In this document: positions 42,563 to 51,416 of the stretch, piece by piece
Position numbering within the stretch: the stretch's first letter is position 1
How the letters are laid out: every line of letters starts with the position of its first letter
Assembly: GCF_014695375.1 (NCBI RefSeq)
Contig: NZ_JACJOG010000059.1
Location: forward strand, 186,001 to 250,000
Reading direction: 5' to 3'
Origin: Coleofasciculus sp. FACHB-T130
GTDB taxonomy: Bacteria; Cyanobacteriota; Cyanobacteriia; Cyanobacteriales; FACHB-T130
Length of the DNA stretch: 64,000 bases
The notes under the pieces: model-generated
The model's database searches: none
Seen by the model: the letters and a program-made list of their open reading frames with translations, nothing else
What the model was told of the DNA's origin: nothing
Translations under genes and position numbers: made by a program

Positions 42563-44920
42563 ATGAATAAACACTTACTGTTCAATAGCTTTTTGGTAGC
42601 GAATGCTGTAGCAGTATTAGTTTGCCATCCAGTTCTAGCTGAAGTTACGCAAGTCACTAGCATTCGTTTAATTCCAACAAGTAACGGCATTCAGGTAATT
42701 TTAGAAACTACGGGTGGTACACTTTCTCAAATTTTGACATCCAGCAACAACGATATCTTTACCGCTAACATCATCAATGCTCACTTGAGCTTACCCGAAG
42801 GAAATCGTTTCTATCAAAACAACCCTACTGATGCAATTACTGCTGTATCTGTTACTCCTTTGGATTCTAATAGTATTCAGGTAGTCATAATTGGAAAGGC
42901 TGGGATTCCGGCCGGAGAAGTTAATCAAAGTGATTCCGCGCTTATTTTCAACCTAGATAATACTACTGATTCCATAGCATCTGAGCCTGATAGCGAGTCT
43001 GATGAAACGCCTGAAGCATTTGAATCAAGCGAGTTGGCAACTGAGCCAGAAGTTCAAGTAGGAACAAATGAAGAAATTGAATTAGTCGTAACGGCGAAAA
43101 GAGAAATTTTTCCAGAAACATCTACGCCCGTCTATACAATTAATCAAGAAGAAATTCAAAAGCAAGGCGCTAATAGTGCAGCGGAAGTCTTGAGAGGACT
43201 CCCTGGATTTGCCATTAATGATGCCGGTTTCGGGGCAGATATTCATACTGGCACTTACTACCGGGGACATTCGATTAATCAGTCTGTTTTTCTCCTCAAT
43301 GGCAGACCTATCAACACGAATATTAATACTTATCATGGTGCTACCGACCTTAATAGTATTCCAGTAGAAGCAATTGAACAAGTGGAATTATCTAGCGGCA
43401 CCAGTTCTACTTTATATGGTTCGGAAGCTTTTGGAGGAGTTGTTAATATCATCACCAAACAAGGGCAAGAAGTTCCTAAACTCAATGCTTCAGTTGAATA
43501 TGGCTCTTTTAATCAGTCCAACTATCGGATTAGCTACGGGGGTTCTGCGGACAATCTAAGATTTAATCTCGGCTATGAAGAGTACGAAGCAGATAATCGT
43601 TATGCTGTCCCTAAAGGTGCAGCAAATCGAGATTCTGAAGGTCTTCTATTTAACGGAGATACCGCAACTAGCAACTACTTTGGCGGGATATCGCTAGATT
43701 TGAATTCAAGAAACACTCTTAGTTTAGATGCTTCTAAAATTAGCAGTCGTCGGGGATTACTTTATTTCGGGTTTCCTCTGCAAAGAGACAGATTAGACCA
43801 CGATGCTTTTAATATTGGGTTATCTTGGAAGGCTTTGCTAGGAGAAGGGGAAGATTCTGTTCTGAGAACGACACTTTCTTACAATCAGGATTACTTTAAT
43901 ACTTATGGCCCGACTCAAAATATCTTCTACCGGACTGGTACTCTGAATTCCCAAGCTCTCAATGCTAGGGTAGAGCATCAATGGCAAACATCTCCTCGAA
44001 ATACTCTAACTTGGGGCTTCGATGTACAAAATAGCTACTTAAATGGGAATGTTTTAAGTACAGTCCCTAATCAGCTTACCCTGAACGAAAGTGAAAACAG
44101 AGATAGGTTTCATACAGCAATATTTGCCTTAAATACTTGGAAAATAAGTAACTCATTACAGGCAGATTTTGGTCTGCGGCAAAATTTTAATAGTGACTTT
44201 GGGAGCTATTTGAATCCCAGTGTTGGGGGACGGTGGGCTGTTACTCCAACGGTGGCGGTGCGGGGCAGTTGGGCTTCGGTTCAGCGCAATCCTGGATTAG
44301 ATCAATTGTATGTTTTTGATACGGTTCATAACTGGTTGCCGAACCCGGATCTAAATCCAGAAACCGGCTCTTCTTGGACGGCTGGAGTCGATATCCAGTT
44401 TTTAGAAAATTTGGTAGGACAGTTTACCTATTTCGGCAGCCGTTTAGATAATCGCCTCGGAGTTATATCAGGCCGTTGGGCGAATATTGGGCTGGTAAAT
44501 ACAAATGGGTTGGAGGCAGCATTACGGTGGCAAATGACTCCGCAATGGTCAACTTTTCTTAACTATACTTATACAGATGCGCGAATCGAGACCGGCTTGG
44601 AGAAGGGATTACAACTAGGTTTAATTCCTTACTCAGTAGGACAATTCGGGATTGGTTATGCGAGTGGAGGATGGCAATTGAATCTATATGCAAGTTACCA
44701 CGACGGGGCACGGAGAGCTTTCTTTAATAATCCTGGCGAGAGTAACAAAGATTTTTCCCCGTCTTTCTTAAATCTAGATTTGAGCGGTCGGATTCCGATT
44801 ACTAAAAATTTTGGGATTACAGTGAATTTAGAAAATTTGGCTGATGTAAAGTACGAGAAAGCTAATCGAATCTATCACCCCGGTTTAACTTTACGAGTTG
44901 GCTTACAGTCCAATTTTTAA
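42563..44920 (+). CDS. TonB-dependent outer-membrane receptor with AMIN domain
   Basis: A 785-residue outer-membrane receptor. A signal peptide (1-26, VLA) leads to an AMIN domain (about 28-135), a cyanobacterial addition thought to anchor to peptidoglycan. An acidic linker follows, then a TonB box (EIELVVTAKR), a plug (YTINQEEIQKQG, AEVLRGLPGFAI, LYGSEAFGGVVNIITK) and a 22-strand barrel ending in Phe (LRVGLQSNF). Receptors of this kind import siderophore-iron, cobalamin or other metal chelates. The surrounding cobalt, iron and SOD genes suggest a metal chelate. The sequence does not single out one, and no riboswitch or clear Fur box precedes it. Confidence 0.88.
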   Translation: MNKHLLFNSFLVANAVAVLVCHPVLAEVTQVTSIRLIPTSNGIQVILETTGGTLSQILTSSNNDIFTANIINAHLSLPEGNRFYQNNPTDAITAVSVTPLDSNSIQVVIIGKAGIPAGEVNQSDSALIFNLDNTTDSIASEPDSESDETPEAFESSELATEPEVQVGTNEEIELVVTAKREIFPETSTPVYTINQEEIQKQGANSAAEVLRGLPGFAINDAGFGADIHTGTYYRGHSINQSVFLLNGRPINTNINTYHGATDLNSIPVEAIEQVELSSGTSSTLYGSEAFGGVVNIITKQGQEVPKLNASVEYGSFNQSNYRISYGGSADNLRFNLGYEEYEADNRYAVPKGAANRDSEGLLFNGDTATSNYFGGISLDLNSRNTLSLDASKISSRRGLLYFGFPLQRDRLDHDAFNIGLSWKALLGEGEDSVLRTTLSYNQDYFNTYGPTQNIFYRTGTLNSQALNARVEHQWQTSPRNTLTWGFDVQNSYLNGNVLSTVPNQLTLNESENRDRFHTAIFALNTWKISNSLQADFGLRQNFNSDFGSYLNPSVGGRWAVTPTVAVRGSWASVQRNPGLDQLYVFDTVHNWLPNPDLNPETGSSWTAGVDIQFLENLVGQFTYFGSRLDNRLGVISGRWANIGLVNTNGLEAALRWQMTPQWSTFLNYTYTDARIETGLEKGLQLGLIPYSVGQFGIGYASGGWQLNLYASYHDGARRAFFNNPGESNKDFSPSFLNLDLSGRIPITKNFGITVNLENLADVKYEKANRIYHPGLTLRVGLQSNF

Positions 44921-45100
44921 AAATTTTGGATAGGTATTGGATAGGGTAAGAGTAGAATTTTACTGCTTTTTGTCAGAGCGATCGCTTAACGCAATCCTGT
45001 CATCATCCCGAAATTACCTCCTTGAGATAGAGGTATTTATACCGCTAGACAGGTGTAATTTTTGATGAAAGCGCAACTTTCTACCGAAATTGATTGAATT

Positions 45101-45880
45101 ATGGCTCTTTATCGTCGAAATTTCCTGTTTCTGCTAGGTGGCACTGCCGGAGCAGCCGTCATTGGGGCTTTCCCCGCAGCTTGTGCAGCTCAAACAACTC
45201 CAAAAAGTGAAAACCAGCAAGCACAGCAGCAGACACCGCAAGCACAACAGCAGGGGCAAACGGCAAATACTTTTACACTGCCGCCTTTACCTTATGCCTA
45301 CAATGCTCTGGAACCCCATATTGATGAGGCGACGATGCGGTTTCACCATGATAAACACCATGCCGCCTACGTCAAAAACCTGAATGAAGCCGTGAATAAA
45401 TACTCGCAACTCAAAGGCAAGAGTCCTGAAGAATTGCTTCGTGACATCAATAGCGTGCCAGAAGATATTCGTACTACAGTACGCAATAACGGCGGCGGTC
45501 ACGTAAATCATACGATGTTTTGGGAAATCATGGCACCCAATGCTGGTGGAGCGCCGACGGGAAGAATTGCCGAAGCGATTAATCAAAGCTTTGGCAGTTT
45601 TGACGCTTTCAAAAAGCAATTTAATGAAGCCGGTAGCAAGCGTTTTGGCAGCGGCTGGGCTTGGCTGGTTCGCGGCAAGGATGGGAGGTTGCAAGTGATG
45701 AGTACGGCGAATCAAGATAGTCCGTTGATGGAAGGAATGTATCCGATTATGGGCAATGATGTCTGGGAACACGCTTACTATTTGAAATACCAAAATAAGC
45801 GTGCTGATTATTTAGATGCTTGGTGGAACGTCGTTAATTGGAATGCAGTAAACCAGCGATTTGAGAAAGCATCAGCTTAG
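45101..45880 (+). CDS. sodA: Exported/membrane-anchored Mn superoxide dismutase
   Basis: A 259-residue SOD. Residues 1-30 form a hydrophobic anchor or signal ([10 protein letters not shown]...AAVIGAF, with an AAC that is a poor lipobox). A Gln-rich linker of about 30 residues follows. The SOD core has [29 protein letters not shown], and DVWEHAYY for the four metal ligands; ANQDSPL carries the Gln typical of Mn enzymes. Anchored MnSODs occur in cyanobacterial thylakoid or plasma membranes. Neighbouring iron and metal genes fit an oxidative/metal-stress setting. Confidence 0.9.
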   Translation: MALYRRNFLFLLGGTAGAAVIGAFPAACAAQTTPKSENQQAQQQTPQAQQQGQTANTFTLPPLPYAYNALEPHIDEATMRFHHDKHHAAYVKNLNEAVNKYSQLKGKSPEELLRDINSVPEDIRTTVRNNGGGHVNHTMFWEIMAPNAGGAPTGRIAEAINQSFGSFDAFKKQFNEAGSKRFGSGWAWLVRGKDGRLQVMSTANQDSPLMEGMYPIMGNDVWEHAYYLKYQNKRADYLDAWWNVVNWNAVNQRFEKASA

Positions 45881-45892
45881 TTGAATGCCGCT

Positions 45893-45978
45893 GATTTCAG
45901 CCCTAAACTAAAGTTTGGGCTAATAGCTTAAACCCGTTTAAACGGGTTTAAAGGCTGACCAGTAAGTTAAAGCTTACT
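45893..45978. repeat. Cluster of three palindromes after sodA
   Basis: A bulged AGCCC...GGGCT hairpin is followed by a perfect 24-bp palindrome (45928-45951, half-site TTAAACCCGTTT) and AGTAAG-TTAAAG-CTTACT (45961-45978). This looks like a dispersed intergenic repeat and may also terminate sodA transcription. Confidence 0.75.
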
Positions 45979-46210
45979 TCAGCTTTAATCCGGAAATTTA
46001 TTTGCAAACTCTTTGTGTTAGTGTCATCCCAGCCTAGTTGCTCGAAGCCTTAGTTAGCAGGCTCAATTGAGGCTGTGAAGCGCGAGGTGGCTCTCGCAGT
46101 GCTAGATGGACTTCGTTTGTCTCGCCGGATTCCCGCCTCTGGGAAATTTGCTCTCATCGGGATGCTCCCGATCCTGGGAACCCAATGCATCTACAGCGCT
46201 ATTTTTGTAG
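45979..46210. other. Spacer between the sodA palindromes and the futA promoter
   Basis: It contains short imperfect hairpins such as TCGGGATGCTCCCGA (46157-46171). No open frame or RNA gene is supported. Confidence 0.4.
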
Positions 46211-46229
46211 CTTAATGATAATAATTGAC
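46211..46229 (+). promoter_or_regulatory. Fur-box-like sequence upstream of futA
   Basis: The 19 bases match the classical Fur consensus at 14 of 19 positions; the core AATGATAAT is intact. It overlaps the -35 element at 46225-46230. Confidence 0.6.
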
Positions 46230-46253
46230 AATAACTCTTTTTGCAGCTATATT
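46225..46253 (+). promoter_or_regulatory. Sigma-70-type promoter for the iron importer
   Basis: TTGACA (46225-46230), a 17-base spacer, then TATATT (46248-46253), close to consensus. It lies about 180 bp upstream of the futA start and overlaps the Fur-box-like sequence, as expected for an iron-repressed promoter. Confidence 0.65.
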
Positions 46254-46435
46254 CAAAGGTTGTCAATTACGTTACTAAAAGTTGATAACACAGGCTATAG
46301 AAGATGGCTTCAAAGAAAAGCAACCCTTTGTACAGGTAGTGGGTGGAGAATTTGTTTGTGGTAACTTAACAAACGGTTCTTAGCTACCTAGTTAAAAAAC
46401 ATTGTCAATATAAGATTTTATTGAGGAGTAACCTG

Positions 46436-47542
46436 GTGAAGCGTCGAAAGTTTGTGTTTTTAATGGGACTGGCAACTGCGAGCGGTGGGTTAGCGATCGC
46501 CTGCTCTGACAACCAGAGTGCCACGACTCCCAATGCAACCTCCCCAACCAGCAGCCCTGCCAGTACGACTGCCGCCAGTCCATCTGCCAGCCCAGTTGCC
46601 GCCACCGGCCCATTGGAAAAAGAACTCGTGGTCTACTCAGGACGGGACGAGAAACTGGTTGGCGACCTGATTAAACAGTTTGAAAAGGAAACTGGGGCGA
46701 AAGTACAAGTCCGCTATGGCGACACCGCTGAGTTAGCAGCAGCCATTTTGGAAGAAGGTAAAAATAGTCCGGCTGACGTTTTCTTTGCTCAAGATGCCGG
46801 GGCACTCGGAGCAATGCAAAAGGCAGGTAGGGCATCGCAGTTGCCAACTTCACTGCTCGATCGGGTAGAAAGCCGCTACCGCTCACCGGATGGGAAGTGG
46901 GTTGGAATTACGGGTCGAGTGCGGACAGTAGACTACAACACCAAGTTAGTTAAGGCAGCAGATTTACCAGAATCTATCACTGGCTTTACCGATCCAAAGT
47001 GGAAAGGAAAAATTGGTTGGGCACCTACGAATGGCTCCTTCCAGTCCTTTGTCACCGCTTTGCGCGTCTCGCAAGGGGATGAGAAAGCTAAGCAATGGCT
47101 AGAAGGCATTAAAGCCAACAATCCCAAAACTTACCCCAAAAATGCGGCAATTGTAGAAGCGCTATCCCGTGGGGAAATTGCGGTCGGATTTGTCAATCAC
47201 TATTACTTGGAAAAGTTCAAGCAAGAAAATCCCCAAGCTCCCGTGGATCATCACTTCACCAATGATGTGGGTTCCTTAGTCAACGTGGCAGGCGTGGCAA
47301 TTTTAGAGGGTGCAAAACATCCCAATATTGCTCAGAAGTTTGTGGACTTCATGTTGGCTCAGGATGCTCAGAAATACTTTGCCACCAAGACTTATGAGTA
47401 TCCACTAGCTTCGGGAATCGCTCCGGCGGGGAATTTAAAAGCACTGAACGGAATTCCCAGCCAAGCGACTGCCATTGACTTAAGCAATCTGAACGACTTG
47501 GATGCAACGTTGAAGCTTTTGCAGGAGACACAGGTAATTTAA
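46436..47542 (+). CDS. futA: Iron(III)-binding lipoprotein of an ABC importer
   Basis: The start is GTG 46436 with GAGGAG seven bases upstream. The signal KRRKFVFLMG...AIAC has a twin Arg-like start and a lipobox Cys near 23. A Ser/Thr/Pro/Ala linker leads to a type II binding protein: LVVYSGRDEKLVGDLI, ADVFFAQDAGAL, and GFVNHYYLEKF, the Tyr-Tyr pair that ligates iron in FbpA/FutA proteins. It captures ferric iron in the periplasm for FutB/FutC. Placed under a Fur-like promoter. The sequence is closer to the SfuA/FbpA type than to Synechocystis FutA1; the symbol is by function. Confidence 0.88.
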   Translation: MKRRKFVFLMGLATASGGLAIACSDNQSATTPNATSPTSSPASTTAASPSASPVAATGPLEKELVVYSGRDEKLVGDLIKQFEKETGAKVQVRYGDTAELAAAILEEGKNSPADVFFAQDAGALGAMQKAGRASQLPTSLLDRVESRYRSPDGKWVGITGRVRTVDYNTKLVKAADLPESITGFTDPKWKGKIGWAPTNGSFQSFVTALRVSQGDEKAKQWLEGIKANNPKTYPKNAAIVEALSRGEIAVGFVNHYYLEKFKQENPQAPVDHHFTNDVGSLVNVAGVAILEGAKHPNIAQKFVDFMLAQDAQKYFATKTYEYPLASGIAPAGNLKALNGIPSQATAIDLSNLNDLDATLKLLQETQVI

Positions 47543-47667
47543 GTCGTTTGTGGGAATGGGGAATAAGTACTGATAACTCTTATTACCCATTACCAGCCTT
47601 CAAAAGTGATGTTATTTCCGCAATTTTGTTGAATTGCTGGTTGTTAATCCCCATATCGATTAACTGA

Positions 47668-49254
47668 TTGGAGAAAGCAGCTCGACCCCCTTTATTTCTG
47701 ACTTTAACAGCAGCGGCAGTAGCGATCGCGATCGCTCTGCCTCTGACTTATTTGGTCATCCGGACGGCTGGTGTCGGTGGGGAAGCGCTTTGGGAATTAG
47801 TTTCCCGTGCGCGAACTCTCACCATTTTGCTCAACAGTGCGGCAATGGCGGCAATCGTGACCCTGTGTTCGGCATTGATTGCCGTACCACTGGCATTTTT
47901 AACCGTGCGAACCGATTTACCGGGACGCCGATTTTGGCTAATAGCGACGACCTTACCCTTGGCAGTTCCTAGCTATGTAGGGAGTTTTACGCTGATTGCC
48001 ACTTTTGGGCCACGAGGTAGTTTGTTGCAGTTGTTGCTGGAACCTTTGGGGGTACAGGAATTACCTTCCATCTACGGTTGGCCTGGGGTGATTTTGGCAC
48101 TCACCTTATTTACCTACCCTTATTTGCTGTTGAGCGTCCGTTCTGGATTGCAAGGAATTGACCCCACCCTGGAGGAAGCCGCCCGCAGTTTAGGTCAAAG
48201 CGGTCAAGCTACTTTCTTTCGGGTTATCTTGCCCCAGTTGCGCCCGTCATTGGTGGCTGGGGGTTTATTGGTGGCGTTGTACTCGCTGCGGGACTTTGGG
48301 ACGCCGTCGTTAATGCGGTTTGATGCCTTTACACGGGCAATTTTTTTGCAGTACAAGGCAAGTTTTAACCGCAATTCAGCAGCGGCTTTGGCGTTGGTAT
48401 TGGTGGGGCTGGTACTGTTGATTTTGTGGTTAGAGTACCGAGCGCGATCGCGTGCAGCATACTACAGTCGCGGCTCCACCTCCCAACGACCGCCTAAAGT
48501 CTTGCTACTAGGTCGTTGGAAGTGGCCTGCGGTAGCTTTTTGTGCGGTCGTGACAGCGATCGCTTTAGTGCTTCCTATTGGCATTACCGTGTTCTGGCTG
48601 ATTCGCGGACTCCATAATGGCTACAGCCTGCCGAATCTGGTACCGGCTGCACTCAATTCCATTTTGGCGTCAGGAATTACAGCGGGTGTCGCCACTCTTT
48701 TTGCCTTACCTGTGGCAATTTTAGCGGTGCGGTTTCCTGGGCGAATTACTTCAATAATTGAACGCTGTTCTTACATTGGCTTTGGCTTGCCTGGAATTGT
48801 GGTGGCGCTGTCGCTGGTATTTTTTGGGGCAAACTACTTGCCACAGTTGTATCAAACCCTGCCGATGTTGGTGTTTGCCTATCTTGTCTTGTTTCTACCC
48901 CAGTCGGTGGGAACCGTGCGGGGTTCGCTTTTACAGGTGAATCCGCAGCTGGAAGAATCGGCGCGGAGTTTGGGTAGAAGTTCGTGGCAAACTCTCAGAG
49001 AAGTTACGCTTCCGCTGGTGCGCCCAGGTGTTATTGCTGGAGCTATGTTGGTGTTTCTGACGGCAATTAAAGAATTACCGGCTACCTTGCTATTAGCACC
49101 GATTGGATTCGAAACCTTGGCTGTAAAGATTTGGAAAGCGACGGAAAATGTTGAGTTTGCTGAGGCAGCAACTGGCTCTCTATTTATGTTATTAGTTTCG
49201 ATTGGCTCGACTTTATTACTGTTATCTCAAGAGCGCGTGAGGAGTTATAAGTAG
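47668..49254 (+). CDS. futB: Iron(III) ABC transporter permease
   Basis: A 528-residue FbpB-type double permease: two halves each with about six helices and an EAA loop (EEAARSLGQSGQATFFRVILP near 170, EESARSLGRSSWQTLREVTLP near 430). It forms the whole channel for ferric iron with two FutC ATPases. The start is uncertain: the first codon after an in-frame stop is TTG 47668, with no clear Shine-Dalgarno, and no ATG lies near. The matching gene order (binding protein, permease) supports the assignment; the ATPase is displaced to 51417. Confidence 0.88.
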   Translation: MEKAARPPLFLTLTAAAVAIAIALPLTYLVIRTAGVGGEALWELVSRARTLTILLNSAAMAAIVTLCSALIAVPLAFLTVRTDLPGRRFWLIATTLPLAVPSYVGSFTLIATFGPRGSLLQLLLEPLGVQELPSIYGWPGVILALTLFTYPYLLLSVRSGLQGIDPTLEEAARSLGQSGQATFFRVILPQLRPSLVAGGLLVALYSLRDFGTPSLMRFDAFTRAIFLQYKASFNRNSAAALALVLVGLVLLILWLEYRARSRAAYYSRGSTSQRPPKVLLLGRWKWPAVAFCAVVTAIALVLPIGITVFWLIRGLHNGYSLPNLVPAALNSILASGITAGVATLFALPVAILAVRFPGRITSIIERCSYIGFGLPGIVVALSLVFFGANYLPQLYQTLPMLVFAYLVLFLPQSVGTVRGSLLQVNPQLEESARSLGRSSWQTLREVTLPLVRPGVIAGAMLVFLTAIKELPATLLLAPIGFETLAVKIWKATENVEFAEAATGSLFMLLVSIGSTLLLLSQERVRSYK

Positions 49255-49592
49255 GCGGAAATGGTTTGTAGGAGATTTTTTTGACGAACCGCCAAGGACG
49301 CGCTAGCGTTCGCGAAGCGGCGCGGATGCGCTAGAGGGATGCGCTCTCTTCGCTATAGGACGCCAAGGAAGAGAGTTTCAAGAATTACTTAAGATTGCTA
49401 TCTAGATGGTTTTTATCGAATTCAAGACTTACGCAACTGGCACTGCGATAGCGAAGCGCTGCTGCGAAGCGCAGATCCCATAAGAACACCACGAAACCGC
49501 GATCGCTCAGAAAAACTACGCTATGCCCCGTATGGCAAGGCGTTTCTCCTCATGCACGCAAGCCTTCCTGATGGATGATGGCGATCGCTGTG
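49255..49592. other. Repeat-rich spacer after futB
   Basis: It contains copies of a GCCAAGGACGC-type repeat split by GCGCTAGCGTTCGCGAAGC palindromes (about 49290-49375) and the left inverted repeat at 49426. No gene is supported here. Confidence 0.6.
49426..49476. repeat. Left inverted repeat of a 1.9-kb insertion
   Basis: Begins GACTTACGCAACTGGCACTG and ends GCGAAGCGCAGAT. It is nearly identical to the reverse complement of 51303-51354 (a few mismatches and one indel). Confidence 0.8.
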
Positions 49593-50834
49593 CTAATCTT
49601 TGCGGACATACTGACGGATACGTTGAGCCGTCTCTTCTGCCCGAACTTGTGCGGTTGCCTGCTTGCCACTTTCGGGTTCCCAGTTGTACTCGCGACTGAA
49701 ATAGTGCTGAATTGCAACCTGTCTCTTGGAAGTCAACACCAAAACGATCTGATAGTTGACATCGTAGAATTTGTCACCATCACCATCTTCTTTTGGAACT
49801 AGTCTTCTACTAGGAGTCAGCTGAACCTGAACATCAACAAAATCCCTCAGCGTGTAGGTCTTGACCGTATTACTGTCCTGGGAAACGATACAGTCAGCTA
49901 ACTGATCGAAGACCCAAACTTTAGATGATTGCACGTTCGCTTTCAACCACTGTGCGGTCACTTTTGCGTATGGGTTTGGAACCACATATTTGTCAATCCA
50001 GGTTTGCCCAAATCCAAGTGCCAATTGCCAGGGACAGTAAACTCTACGACTGACCTCATCTGCTATTGGCTGCACTTGTTGCCACTCTGCTCCCTCCCAG
50101 GGAGACTTTACAGATGGGTGAGCCTGCCCACACAGACACAGTAACTCGCCCGATCGCATTTCGACAAAGAGCCGCACCTTTGCCCAAGGGTCTACATCTA
50201 AAATAACCCGATGAATATCTGAAAAATCATAATGTTCCTGGCGTTGTCTCCACAGACTCCCATATTGGTAAGTCAGTCGATTCTGGGTTTGGTCAATGCA
50301 ATAAGACTCGATTAATTTAGAGCGGATACTCAAAAGACTGACATACAGCGCGTTGATTCCCACAAGGAAGAACATACCAGGGAGTAACCCAGACCACTGC
50401 AACCAGTCCACCTGTGCAATGCTTAAGCGATTTGCTGTAGGGTCTTTTAGGAAGGTGTTGATGCGATCAACACTCTCCTGTGTATTATCCAACCCAGAAG
50501 TTTTATATTCCCTTAAAGGAACTTCACCTTCACTGGTTTGTAACAGAACTTGGTAAAATACCCCATCATCTACATTTGTTGTCAACTCCACAGCCTGCAA
50601 ATTACGAATGGGTGTGTTCTGCCACACCCCCAACCCCAACCAGCCCGGTTTGCTTAACTGACACGTAACCTGCGTCGGTTCTATCCGTTGGCAGTTCAAT
50701 TTTGCAGGCCCGGTCCAAAGAAGGAATCCAACTCCTATCCCGGTCACGAGAATTTCCCCGAACACACGACCGAAGGACACGTAATTCTGGCGGAGAACTA
50801 ATTTATTTGGAGACTGTTCAGCAATTTGCGTCAT
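49593..50834 (-). CDS. Two-TM protein of unknown function
   Basis: Start taken at ATG 50832-50834 (product begins MTQIAEQSPNKLVLRQNY); the frame is open 87 bp further. The 413-residue protein has a membrane helix at about 25-45 and a second near 155-175 (LLPGMFFLVGINALYV), with beta-rich domains outside them (LNCQRIEPTQVTCQLS early; RLTYQYGSLW and VRLFVEMRSGEL later). This layout resembles cyanobacterial proteins annotated only as hypothetical. The gene lies inside the inverted-repeat-bracketed segment and opposite to the iron operon. No function is proposed. Confidence 0.7.
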   Translation of the reverse strand: MTQIAEQSPNKLVLRQNYVSFGRVFGEILVTGIGVGFLLWTGPAKLNCQRIEPTQVTCQLSKPGWLGLGVWQNTPIRNLQAVELTTNVDDGVFYQVLLQTSEGEVPLREYKTSGLDNTQESVDRINTFLKDPTANRLSIAQVDWLQWSGLLPGMFFLVGINALYVSLLSIRSKLIESYCIDQTQNRLTYQYGSLWRQRQEHYDFSDIHRVILDVDPWAKVRLFVEMRSGELLCLCGQAHPSVKSPWEGAEWQQVQPIADEVSRRVYCPWQLALGFGQTWIDKYVVPNPYAKVTAQWLKANVQSSKVWVFDQLADCIVSQDSNTVKTYTLRDFVDVQVQLTPSRRLVPKEDGDGDKFYDVNYQIVLVLTSKRQVAIQHYFSREYNWEPESGKQATAQVRAEETAQRIRQYVRKD

Positions 50835-50921
50835 GGCAACTTTGAAGCAAGGATTGAAAATAAGAAATGTTGATGTTTCAGCTTTAGCAACCGAAGACGA
50901 CTTCTTACAAGAACCTAACAA

Positions 50922-51245
50922 ATTGGTTTTGCCCTGCTGGGGCTATCAGCATTGCTACAGGCATCAGAGCTTCTGTTTAATTTAATACGCTTCGCTGGTG
51001 CTATATATTTGTTCTTAGGAGTACAAATGTTGATGAGCAAGCAGCAGGTTCAGTCATCGAAAACGGTTACTCCAATTGTTTACCGAAGACTTTTCTGGAC
51101 TGGATTGGTCACCAGTATCACTAATCCAAAGGGAATTTTATTCTTCTTTGCATTCCTGCCAGAGCTTGTTGTTACCACTACAGGTCCCGTACCATTGCAA
51201 ATATTTGTCGTAGGGTTGACATTCAGGTTCTCAGGAGAAAATTAG
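50922..51245 (+). pseudogene. LysE/RhtB exporter remnant
   Basis: The frame encodes ALLGLSALLQASELLFNLIRFAGAIYLFLGVQML, given here as ALLGLSALL then FAGAIYLFLGVQML, followed by FWTGLVTSITNPKGILFFFAFLP, which matches the middle of amino-acid exporters of the LysE family. About the first 50 residues and the last two helices are missing; the frame goes off homology after VVGLTF. A piece resembling a later segment (VAQLRRPALA) lies in another frame downstream. This is a truncated and frameshifted relic, probably not functional. Confidence 0.75.
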
Positions 51246-51302
51246 TTGCTCAACTCAGGCGTCCAGCGTTAGCCATGTCCTTGGCCTAATTGTGGAGATG
51301 CA

Positions 51303-51354
51303 ATCTGCGCTTCGCAGCAGCGCTTCGCTATCGCATGTGACAGTTGTGTAAGTC
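51303..51354. repeat. Right inverted repeat of the 1.9-kb insertion
   Basis: Begins ATCTGCGCTTCGC and ends GTAAGTC, the reverse complement of 49426-49476 apart from a few changes. It contains the self-complementary core GCGCTTCGCAGCAGCGC. Confidence 0.8.
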
Positions 51355-51416
51355 CTGAAATTATTTGTTGTGCCAAAGAGATATTTAATCAAGCCGCCTA
51401 TTTTAAATTTTGAGTT

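Noticed and set aside
49426-51354. Complete insertion sequence
   Set aside because: No transposase frame is present and no target duplication is visible, so it is called an inverted-repeat-bracketed segment only.
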